This document shows positions 10,301-19,700 of a stretch of DNA of 64,000 nucleotides, piece after piece. Source of the stretch: Trebouxia sp. TZW2008. Taxonomy: Eukaryota > Chlorophyta > Trebouxiophyceae > Trebouxiales > Trebouxiaceae. The stretch's first letter is position 1. Every line of letters begins with the position of its first letter. The position numbers and the translations under genes are program-made. The notes below the pieces were generated by a model, which made no database searches, was not told the origin of the DNA, and saw only the letters and a list, made by a program, of their open reading frames with translations. The stretch lies in the NCBI GenBank assembly GCA_002118135.1, contig BDIU01000062.1, positions 124,001 to 188,000 on the forward strand, read 5' to 3'.

Positions 10301-12398
10301 TACGTGATATGCAATACGTAGATTCTCTGAAAGATCCATCACTGAAAATAAGAGTAAAGTGATTCATAGGTGTTAGTGTGAGCGCAGTGCCTTGAAGCAG
10401 ATGTCCATCGGGTAGCTCCCTCAAGTGCTGTGCTCCACGTGAAGCGCTTCAACCTTGAAGATAGCTCTTTGCCAATGCAGCAACAGGTTACACAAGTTGG
10501 TGCTGTACTAGGATCTAGCAGACAACATGACATTCAGTGAAGGTGTCAATTTGAGTGCCTTAAAGCCGATGTCCATCCAACTAACTTTGCCAGTACTGCG
10601 CCTCTTTATGAGGCGCTTTCATACAACAGACAGTCCAGTTGCCACTGCAGAACCGGACACAAGGTTCATACAGAATCATATTTTGAAGGTGTTCATGTGA
10701 GCCATTACAGTGTCAGAGATGAAACTGAAAACCTTATTGTACAGGTGTCAGTGTGAGCGCAGTGCCTTAAAGCAGATGTCCATCCGGCAACTGCCTCCAG
10801 TGCTATGCCTGCACGTGAAGCGCTTCAAGGCCACTGACAAGGGCACAACCAAGAAGGTGGAGAGCCGTGTGGCCTTTCCTGTGGCCCACTTGGACATGGC
10901 TCCATTCACTTCTGCTCCTGTACTGGCTGCCAGATGTCATTTGGGCAAAGGGGCATTGTTAGGCGCTGCTCCAGGGTGAGTCTTGGCCTTGTCAACTGTC
11001 AGCTCTAGGATGACTGGCCGGCATCCTTGTAGCATGTGTGCCATGGTGCCAGTTCTGCTCGCTTCTGCCCCTGTGCTGGTAGCCAGATATTGACTGGGCA
11101 AAGATGTCATTTGGGGCAAGGCGCCTCGATGGTCGACGCTTCAGGGTGAGTCTGGCCTTGTCAGTTTTCAACTGTGAATTGTTGCTGTCAAGCCCTTGAC
11201 ATGCAGTGGGACAACAAAGATGAGCTACCTCAAGCTAGCATCTGTGGCAGCCAGAGCCACATTTGAGGTAAAGACTTCTGGGGAGCTCCAGGGTCATTTT
11301 GAGCTCTAGCGCAAAAGCTTGGTGTATGCATGTACTTCTGCTGATACATTCAGTGTTGTCGCCACTTCATCAATGATCTGTCTCACTCAAGCAAGTACTA
11401 TAGGCTTTGGACAAATGCAAAGCTACCTTGGAGCAGAGTCTATGGCCTTGCCATGGCCTTGTCATGAATCGTTCGGAGCTCCCTGAATCTTGTCAGAAGT
11501 GTGCTTGTCCCTATCTTGTGGTGCAGACACTAATATGTTTCAGCTGGTGCGTCCAGTGCATCTCAAGCTGATTGCAGCTTGGGACCTTGCTCAGCTCTGC
11601 TGTGCACACATTTGGCTTGGAACTCAGTTGACTCCGATCATTAAGGTCAGTCGTGGTGCATGTCCGGATCACAATTGAGCGACGTGTCATTGCTCCACGT
11701 ACAACAGCATTCTGGTACTACAGGCAAAGTGGCACAACAGGAGCTCATGGCAGCACAGCCTACAGGCTTCATGCGGCTGTATGCCACACTGGCAACCTGC
11801 TGGGAGGTCATTATATTGGCTATGTCAGGTACAGCTGAGACAATGAACTGTCACCTTATTGCATTTGCAAGAGAACAAGACAAATAGGAAAACAGGTCTA
11901 TGCCATTGGGTTAGTTCATGTAATAGCGAGAGGTCCTGTGGCGAAGAGCAGCACAGAAGTCATCTTTGCATCATTGTGCATTGTCTATCATTTTGCAATT
12001 GTTTTGTCAGGAGCGTGGTCATGCGCAGCAGCAGTGCCTGACTGTTTTGTATGGTGACAGCACTGGCCATGTCAGATTAGATGACATGATGGGCTGTTGC
12101 ATTGGTAACTGCCATCATTGTCAACAACAAAGGCAGGTCTGGGCAAACCTGCACGTGGTATCATGCAAGTATTTTCCTTCGCTGACTTGAATGTGCTTAT
12201 GAATGCTGCCTTGAAGTTGCTGCACATTGCACTGATTGCGGCATACAAATAGTGTTTGTGACCGAAAAGAAAAGTGTGTTTTCGGAATGCAGGTGCGGCC
12301 AGCACTGGTATCAGTTTGATGATGCAAGAGTGACGCTTGTCCCAGAAGAGTATGTTCGGCTGTCCAACGTATACATGCTTTTCTACTTGCAGAAGTAA
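1337..12398 (+). CDS. UBP22/USP22-type ubiquitin-specific protease with ZnF-UBP and CXXC-like insert (5' incomplete)
   Basis: Cysteine protease that removes ubiquitin. The closest family I recognise is plant UBP22 / animal USP22 / yeast Ubp8, the SAGA histone H2B deubiquitinase. Exons: 1337-1454, 1547-1641, 1782-1914, 2284-2423, 3163-3279, 3917-4166, 5263-5385, 5732-5992, 6246-6404, 6855-7181, 7463-7743, 8238-8347, 9063-9665, 10745-10975, 11724-11828, 12293-12398. All phases close, giving at least 1052 residues against about 525 in USP22. Numbered from 1337: the end of a ZnF-UBP domain (CLHC...LYCGAC) at 1-71; Cys box LGNTCFMNS with Cys near 155; YQQQDAHEF near 236-244; CTAC near 355 and CSRC near 905 for the zinc ribbon; GGHY with His near 1012; WYQFDD near 1023-1028. 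About 500 low-complexity residues are inserted between the zinc-ribbon halves, with a CXXC-like finger (RCQTCHTCRNKQLKKQCLRN) near 600-620 and a polyQ tract. The donor at 7744 could instead be a GC donor at 7603; both are in phase. Confidence 0.88.
2466..2625. repeat. (GTGAGG/GTGAGT)n microsatellite
   Basis: Simple repeat of GTGAGG passing into GTGAGT hexamers inside the intron after the Cys-box exon of the UBP22-like gene. Each unit resembles a strong 5' splice site (GTGAGT). Confidence 0.9.
2640..2732 (+). pseudogene. Second, altered copy of the Cys-box exon
   Basis: The reading GLRRLELGNSCFMNSMLE followed by gtaact copies the end of the real exon (GLRGLNNLGNTCFMNSVLQ, then gtgagt) with one codon deleted. 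It keeps the catalytic Cys and a usable GT donor, but has no matching 5' half. It could be a relic or a rarely used alternative exon. Confidence 0.7.
2783..2960 (+). mobile_element. MITE copy B, degenerate, TA-flanked
   Basis: Begins TA-CAGT and ends ACTG-TA. Its interior aligns by eye with the better copy at 55149-55326: both carry gcactgca, then ctctgagt, then gacaacttgat in the same order and spacing. It lies in an intron of the UBP22-like gene. The TA flanks suggest a Tc1/mariner/pogo-type non-autonomous element. No transposase is present. Confidence 0.65.
3560..4760 (+). repeat. Array of copies of the YQQQDAHEF exon
   Basis: The real exon is 3917-4166. Same-strand copies flank it. Upstream there is a full-looking copy at about 3740-3906 (reads DKVFAEAFKGNRSSF and YQQQDAHEFYLSL, then a stop) and a 5'-half copy at about 3576-3640, with another fragment near 3455. 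Downstream are three copies of the 3' half at about 4187-4345, 4365-4515 and 4536-4690, each ending near a GT and each carrying the SGRGSPSP-coding stretch. Downstream copies have lost the reading frame or key residues (for example D to H in QQDAHE). Confidence 0.85.
4895..5215 (+). repeat. Decayed copies of the exon at 5263-5385
   Basis: Three partial copies of the coding stretch read LLDTAPSLNIWGPAGG in the real exon occur near 4912-4965, 4996-5035 and 5112-5205. They share words such as acacggcgccc and tcaatgtgtggg. All lie upstream of the intact exon, on the same strand. Confidence 0.7.
5386..5522 (-). mobile_element. MITE copy D, reverse orientation, abutting a splice donor
   Basis: Read on the minus strand it runs CAGTAATCTCTTGATACAAGG, then aaggaca repeats and the central actgcattctgact block, matching the family at 55149-55326. 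Its left edge coincides with the GTAACT donor of the exon ending at 5385, so the splice site may have come from the element end. Boundaries are approximate and the TIR near 5386 is eroded. Confidence 0.55.
8420..8700 (+). repeat. Decayed copies of the exon at 8238-8347
   Basis: The 3' part of the real exon (ELTAILPAHLQPPDSR before gtgggc) is repeated near 8525-8574 (ELTAVLPADLQPPDSR followed by gtaaag) and near 8643-8692 (ELTAILPAHLQLPDS, donor lost). A poorer trace is near 8425-8460. The copy at 8525 keeps an apparently usable donor. Confidence 0.8.
9409..9443 (+). repeat. CAG/CAA tract (polyglutamine in UBP22-like protein)
   Basis: Run of CAG and CAA codons inside the large exon 9063-9665, in frame as polyQ. 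It lies in the disordered insert of the protease. Confidence 0.9.
10370..10660 (+). repeat. Two decayed copies of the zinc-ribbon exon
   Basis: The real exon starts at 10745 (CQCERSALKQMSIRQLPPVL). Near 10374-10470 a copy has gtgagcgcagtgcc and cacgtgaagcgcttcaa but an in-frame stop. Near 10547-10640 a more worn copy keeps gccttaaagc and gatgtccatcc. Both include the exon's 5' edge and are same-strand. A further block at 11040-11150 repeats the exon's 3' edge. Confidence 0.8.
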
Positions 12399-12475
12399 AG
12401 CCGTAGCGGCCCCAATCGAGAATGATTAGGGCCTCGTTGCTGCCATGCTGTTCTTTTTGCTGAATACTTGTGTCC

Positions 12476-12480
12476 TGTAA
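12476..12480 (+). terminator. Possible TGTAA poly(A) signal of UBP22-like gene
   Basis: TGTAA 78 bases after the stop codon. TGTAA is the usual green-algal polyadenylation signal. Such a short word is weak evidence on its own. Confidence 0.35.
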
Positions 12481-13148
12481 TGTGTGTGCTGTATGACATG
12501 TGAGGCTCTGGCAAAAGGCTGATGCCACAATGAATATTTCACACTGAGTCAGCTCACATATTGTTTATATATGGTTAGCATGTTTAGCACCTAAGGCATG
12601 CCAAGAAATAGGATGCGGACACACAGAGATAAGTCCTTGATGGCAGCGAATGCTGAATTTCAAAGGTCGCTCATGCCTCACAGCCTCGCTCGTTAGCCTG
12701 ATGAGAAAGAAACACGTTTTGTATAGCAGAACAAAATAATCGTACACAAATCATGCAAATTTAGCTGCCATGCCCTCGATGTATATTGAACCTGGCGTCA
12801 TCATTAGCTGCAGCTTCAACGCTGTCAGCCAAAGCTGTTTGCCACAGCCCAGGCACAATTTAGCTGCTGTATGATGTTGCATCTGTTGCGCATGACCTCG
12901 GCAACCCTAAAAGGTATGTCCTCAACTGATCCAGTGCGCGATACCTGCAGTCACGTCCTCATGCATTTTCAAAGCTGGACACGGCATATTGGCTTTGCAT
13001 TGTGCACAGATGCACATGCTAGCTACAAAAGCTACAAGCCTGCCAAAAGTTGGCACAAGATTGGCAAGGACTGCCCTCACATTCAATACATGTGAGTTTG
13101 ATCATCTTCCAAAATACAGATGCTCTCTGCTAGGTCATGGAAATTTCA
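12481..13148. other. Convergent intergenic region
   Basis: Lies between the 3' ends of the UBP22-like gene (+) and the ITPase gene (-). No coding exon was recognised. A last short ITPase exon could be hidden here if the open end at 13149 is not the real one. Confidence 0.4.
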
Positions 13149-15254
13149 TTAAGTGCTGTAAGGCGACATTGCTCCACAAGCAAGCCTGGGGTTTGTCACG
13201 TACCTATGTGATATCGTGTTCTTGACAGACTTGTCAAGCTCTGCATACGTTTGGTCATACCCGTCAGGCAGAAAGACAGGGTCCCAACCAAAAGTGGTTT
13301 TGCCCCTTGGCTCAACAATTTGACCAGGTGTACGGCCCACAAACACAATAGGCTCTGTCTGTGGGTCTGCAGAGAAGTATCACGTTCAATCAGCCTCCTG
13401 CTACCCAAAAATGCACCACATATGATGCTGCTTTGTCTGACTTCCAACAGCTGAGATCAAAGATCTGTTTTATGACACTGACAAAGCCTGCCTGACAAGA
13501 CAAGCCTTGTGCCACACAGACCTAGCAATATGTGCTAGAAATTGTAGTGATGCTTGTTCTTATTCTTGTTTGATGCTACAAAACATGCAAGGAGTGCTCC
13601 AGGCAAGCAGATGGCAGTTGTGGTCACATAACAAACAATGAGGACACTTCTGTGTGCAAGCATTGTATGCAAGTCCAGCAGGCAAGAAGCAGAACTTCAG
13701 TGTGCACAAGATGCAAAGATCTGGGCCAACTTCAGCGCAGCCTCGATTGATGCTGACAATGCTTAGCAGTGACACCGTGTTGCCGCATCATTGCTCAGAA
13801 CGCGTCATCAAATCAAAAGCCATACTGAATTTGAAAACAAGACTCAAAAGCTGACAATGCTTAGCAGATACATCGTGTCGCTGCATCAATGCTCGGAAAG
13901 CTTCATCAATTCAAAAGCTATAATGATTTTGCAAATAAGGCTAAAAAAGACACAAGCTGTGGGCTTAGGAATGAGTCTGACCTGGTGTATATACAAAAAT
14001 ACATTGTGCATATGCCGACTTGTCCTCAAAGCCACCTACATGTTCAAGTATCGATCAGCTACCCATTCAGTGTGTCGCAGAATGCGGTCATGCAAAATCT
14101 GCTGAAGCGGATGCAAAACTGCAACTTTGCTGACAGATGAGATCTGCGTCTCACCTAGCATTTTCCATAAGCCGTCTGGACCTATTTTGCCTAGAAACCA
14201 CTTGATGTAAGGACCTACACACCATGAAGCAAATGTCGAGGGTTGCATCAGGCTGAATGTTCATTGCTGAAACATGGCAATTAGTTCAGCATAAGACAAG
14301 ATACAGTGATGTACCTGGCAACCCTTTGTAAGCATTGAAGCAGAGGCTTGTGTCCTCAACCATCACTGGACCACCAACCTACAGTTTCAGTTATGATTAA
14401 CAACAGTCGACAATGCATGGTCACTTGTACAGCCAGGACACTCAGCCAATTGCACAGAAGACCAGATGAAAGCACACAAGCCATGGATGCAATTGCACAG
14501 GTGACATTTGAACTCAATCTTGGTGGTATAGCCAGTGATGGTCTGTATGGGACAGAAATCATTGATGCCATAGACTTGTCGCAGTTGCAGTGAACAATCT
14601 CATACCTGCTCAGCAGCTAGCCTGCACTTCTCTTTGGCTATGTCCTCAGGCTCCCCCTGGACGTAGCATGCACAGGGATGTCAGGAACAGCACCAGTCGC
14701 GAGTGTCCACAGTATTTCTCAAAACTGTGAGACACTGTCAAGACTGAGTTCAGAGTCAGTACCTGCAGCTCAGGCAGATCTACATCTGCCCTGCGCACTG
14801 CAAATGGCAAAGGATGTCCAGCTTCCAGGATCGCCACCACCTGGGTCAAAAATCAGCTCATGCAAGCATAGCTCAAGCTGCTCACTGTTCAACCTTGGTA
14901 GGGTGCTGATCTTGCACCCACCTCTTTGAGCTTGTTCTCGTTGCCAGTAGCAAAAGCTATCTCAGAGGTGGTCATGCCAGTCTGAAAAGTCTCGGGTGCG
15001 TACACCACGGCAGACAAGTGTACTCTACGACAGTGGTGAGTGCTAACAAGAAGCTCTCTCTTGAGCAGAGGGGGATCCGGGACGACAGTCGGAGGGACAA
15101 GCGGGACCTTTGTAACGGAGCTGTGACTGTGCGGCTGTGAGACACAACGACAGACGAACGAGTTCCTTGACCGGGAAAACGGGACGACCCTTGATCTTTC
15201 GAGCGCTCGGCACTGCATCAGCAGTCCAGACCTAAAATACAGGCTCGAAGTCAT
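13149..15254 (-). CDS. ITPA: Inosine triphosphate pyrophosphatase (ITPA/HAM1 family)
   Basis: Hydrolyses ITP, dITP and XTP to monophosphates, keeping damaged purines out of nucleic acids. Exons on the minus strand: 14922-14975 (or from an upstream in-frame ATG at 15254), 14763-14840, 14606-14656, 14315-14378, 14155-14214, 13982-14035, then 13204-13366 running on to a stop at 13149. Family motifs appear in order: [79 protein letters not shown] and NTISHR. From the ATG at 14975 the protein is about 192 residues, as usual for the family. The upstream ATG would add 93 Arg/Ser-rich residues that could be an organelle transit peptide. The last intron is uncertain: GTACGT after SHR may be a donor to an exon I could not place. 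Confidence 0.9.
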
Positions 15255-15780
15255 CAGCGCTCATGGCTACAACGCCTGTCGGCGCCAGCCTGTGCGATCG
15301 TACGCGACAGTATACTGACGCAAATGAGCTTCAAACGTAGCTGTCGCGACGCACTGGTCAACTCTGCAGCTCTGCAGAGAAGATGAACCGACACCATAAG
15401 ATTCCCTTCAAAAGCTAGGCACAAGCATCCTGTACAAGCTACCCTTGTGCATGACCATGTCTTGCAATCGTTATGCTTGTCGGCCTGACAGCTTCCGCTC
15501 ATGAAGCGTGATGCGTACATGCAAGACCGTCAGAGCGCATTTGGTGCAAGCGCTTACACGATGTGCTGAAAGCTACAGATCACATGAGTCAGAATCTCTG
15601 GCATGAAAAGGAATCACTATATCCGCTGGGCCATGCTGTGCCAGATAATACACGGTGCATGTCACACACCTCTTCAACCTTAACCACAGCACAGAAAAGC
15701 TCGTACATGAAGACTAACCAGGGGAAAATGAGTTGTGGAGGGGATGCTGGCAGCTTGGGGACGCTGAGCATAAGGTCATG
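15255..15780. other. ITPase upstream region
   Basis: Between the ITPase start and the 3' side of the scramblase gene. No gene was recognised. It presumably contains the ITPase promoter; I see no clear TATA box. Confidence 0.35.
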
Positions 15781-15799
15781 ATTGCAGCAGAATCTGATG

Positions 15800-16086
15800 T
15801 TGCATGGCAGCGTCTGACTGACATGTACATTCAGACTGATGGCAGGGGTCTCGTCATTGCTGATGGCATCTCAGTGGGAGCTCTCGGTCACTGACCACAA
15901 ACGATTGCTGAAGATGCTGATCGGCAGCATGAATGACATGTACTTCGAGACTGACCGCACAATTCTTGTCATTTCTGCCGGCGTCCCGAGTTTGGGAGCT
16001 GTGGGTCACTGAGCAGAAAGCAACTGCTGCAGATGCTGCTCAGCATCATGAATGTAGACATGTAAATTCAGACTGATAGCAGCAGT
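15800..16086 (-). repeat. Tandem relics of the scramblase terminal exon, beyond the stop codon
   Basis: On the plus strand the block gacatgtacattcagactga ... gtcattgctgatggcatc recurs near 15820-15890 and 15934-16000. It matches the stretch ending in the real last exon at about 16058-16110. A separator word (gcagcatgaatg and variants) recurs between copies. The duplication therefore took the stop codon and 3' UTR along. Confidence 0.7.
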
Positions 16087-16682
16087 CTAGTCATCGCTAA
16101 AGGCATCCCAGATTGTGGAGAAGATGCCACCACTGTCTCCGTCTCCTCCTCCCAGATCCATGTCGCTGCCCAGCTCTCCTTCACCACCTACCAGACAAAG
16201 AAACATTCTGACAAGACAAAACAAAGGAAAGTGGATGCTGTTGGGCGTCATTGAGGGAGCAGAGGCATCCTGGAATTGCTGTTTAAGATGCAGCAAGCAG
16301 CAGAAATTGACCTTGGGGGGCCAGCCGCCACATTGATACGTATGAGCAATCTATGTGTGCAATGTATATACACATACAAAGCGCTCAGCATGAAGTTTAC
16401 CAAAGTGCATGCAGCTGCCACCACCCACATGCATACGGCAAGATGCAGCTCATGCATCAGAATGGGATACCCATGTCATACCCTGAAGACCTCAGGGTCT
16501 ACAAAGACCTGCATTGATAGCTTCAGTTCCTCAAATTGCTTTGCACTGACACATTGCACCTCTGAGTCTGCTGGAAATTTCCAATAAAATAGGCACACTT
16601 CCTGAAAGCAGCCAGACTTTTGCTTCTGTCTGCGCCTAGCTGGGTCATAGAACCTCACTCAGCTGCGCGCTGCTGCTGCTGC

Positions 16683-16726
<44 letters not shown>

Positions 16727-19700
16727 CTGTTGCTGACAACAGTGTTGATGGCAAAAACATCAGAACATCCACCGATGACGGTGTCATGCACATGTGACTG
16801 CAATGTCACCTGCTTGACCTGCATCAAAGTCATCGCCCCCCAGGTCGCCCTCCAGGGGTTGCTCTGGGGAAAACTCACTGCCTAATGATGGGGAGCCAAA
16901 CTCACTATCCCCGTACGAGCCAGTATCCGACGCAGCTCCTGTGCCAGCTGCTGCTGCTCCTAAAATACAACCGAAAAGGTGCGGCAGTTAGAATTGCTGC
17001 TGCTGCTGCTGCTGCTGAAGCTCAAGAAAAACATGTGAATGCCAGAGTTGCTGCTGCTTATGGGATACAAGGAAACAAGGCAAATGTTAGACATTACTAC
17101 AGCTCCTGAAATGCAATAAGTCAGTGTTAGAGCCAAGACTGTTGCTGAGCCCGGTCAGCAAAGGGTGTTTGAAGCAGGATTTGCTGCAAGATTTATGCGC
17201 AACAGCACCTGCTATTGCAGGCGCACATTGGTAGTGATTGCACTGAACAGCCCCCAAGCATGCTCTAGCAGTGCAAGTCTCAAAATCTGCACACATTCAC
17301 AAGTACAGCCCCAGTTTTGACCGCTTTGACCGCTTTGAGGAAGCATCACACAGTGTTACTACTACACATCGGTTCCATCTGCATCACGAGGGTCTGCTTC
17401 CAGGCCTTGGTCAGCAGACTCAGCCTCACCCGCCTCAGCCTCCCCATGACTAGGGTACAGCTCTTGCAAACAATTGTGAACTCAAATGGAAAGTAGTACC
17501 ACTGAGTAGTATATCTTACCTGCATCACCAGGAACTGCTTCTTGACCTTGGTCTGCAGCCCCAGCTTCACCCCCCTCAGCGCCCCCTTCAGCTCCCCCAT
17601 CGCTGGGGTAGGGGACTGGAGGGAACATCATGGGTGCAAACCAGCCTGAGCCATGTGAGTGCTGTGAGAAGTAGTCATAGTCCACTGACACTGCTGCAGC
17701 AAGCGCAACCATGCGCTCACTTAGGATCAATGGTCTTTGCACCACCTACATCAGTGTAGACAGCAATCAACAATGTGTAACAGTGTTTATACACTGCTGC
17801 AGCAAGCCTAATGATGCACTCCCTGAGCATGAACGGTCTTTGCACCACCTACATAAGTGCAGACAATACTCAATACAAGATCATCAATAATTGATGTGAC
17901 AAAGCTGCTTACCAATTGATGTGCAGCGGCTATGGCAATGACGTGTGTTTCACAATGTCTGTCATTGGGCACAGCAGTAATAAGTGCAGTGCACCAAGCT
18001 ACCAGCTAGTTTGCGATGACTTTGCACATCAAGCCTGTTGGGTACTTGGCAATGACAGGTAAAGCACCGCACAGCCATGCCCAGAAGCAATGCTCAGAGG
18101 CTGGTGTGTGCTTGATGCTGCTGATAAGATACATGTGCAAATGGAATTGGCTTACCAGTTGATCTGCAGTTGATGTGGCAATAACTTGCATGTCAGGGTT
18201 CCTGTACTTGGCCACCGCAGTAACAGGGGGAGCAGGTTTGTCTGGGTGGGCGGCTTGAATGGTCTTGCTAGCCTGTTCAGCAGCCTCCATTGGCTTATCA
18301 CCGAAGTGGATCACATACTTGCCGGCGTCTGTGAACAGTTCCTTACCAAAACCTTGAAAGTTGCGGTCTATCAAGGCCATGGGACCTGCATGACACCAAA
18401 CTGGTATCACACACTTGGCCACAGCAGTAACAGGGGGAGCGGGTTTGTCCGGGTGGGCGGCCTGAATGGTCTTGCTAGCTTGCTCAGCAGCCTCCATAGG
18501 CTTATATGTTGGACCTGCATTTCATTGAGATGTATTGCACACTTGGGCACAGCAGCAACAGGGGGAGCGGGCGTGTCTGGGTGTGCGGCTTGAATGGTTT
18601 TACTAGCTTGCTCAGCAGCCTCCATAGGCTTATTGGACCTGCATGTTATTGAAGTGTATTATACACTTGGCCACAGCAGTCACAGGGGGAGCAGGTTTGT
18701 CTGGGTGGGCGGTTTGAATGGTCTTGCTGGCCTGTTCAGCAGCCTCCATTGGTTTGTCACCAAAATGTTTCACATACTTGCCGGCGTCTGTGAAGAGTTC
18801 CTTACCAAAGTTGAAAGTTGCGGTCTATCAATGCCAGGGGACCTGCATGACACACAAGTGTGTGACTCATCTGCTGGCATGGGTTAAGACTTACACTTCG
18901 TTGCAACCTATGAAAGCCCTGCATGACGTCGGAGAGATTCATGCGTTTGCACGGATCTGTGAAAGGGTCCTTGCCAAAGCCCTGGAAGCCGAAATCTGCC
19001 AAGGCCGTGAGACCTGCACGACACTGCGCAATTCTGGAGGCATTCCAGATGATGTACAAGGACACAAGACGCAGGTAGCTGCTAATGCTGCCTACCATAT
19101 TCAAGATTAGCACAACTGTGAAGATCAGCAACTGACAACAGGCTAAGCTGCTGAGCTGTACAGGTCACAATGGCACTCCAGAACTAATGTTTGCACGTGT
19201 CATCCCAGCATGTCATGCGTGTCAATCATGTATGTCTCTCATGAATGTTCAGTAAAACTGTAAAAGTGGCACCTCCGTCTTTGTCTTTCAGCAGAAACTT
19301 CCATCCCCACTACCCGCTGTTGATGGCAATGTACTGCTTACAGTCAGTGTACAGCTCAAACTTACAGGTGTCGTGTCTGCATGCGTCATCAAAATATGTC
19401 ACTCATGCCAATCATGAATTCCTTTTTGTGGTTTTGTTGGGTCTCAATATCAATGCACAAGGCTTACCTCCATCTTTGTCTTTCAACAGAAACTCCCACG
19501 CCCACAGCCCACTATTGATGGTAGCATACTGCTTACGGTCAATGTACAGGTCGTAATTACGCTGCCAGAGGTGCCACTGCTGCTGCACTTCCCCAATGGT
19601 GTTCCCTTCTCCATCTTCAACATAGATTGAGCTGTTGATGAAGTAGAAAGGCCGCCGTACCCTGAAGATAACCTGACTACCTGCAAAGTGACAGCCATAA

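Noticed and set aside
11220..11275. Candidate protease exon reading TTKMSYLKLASVAARATFE
   Set aside because: Has splice-like borders but would put the following exon out of phase. Skipping it closes the frame and matches the family.
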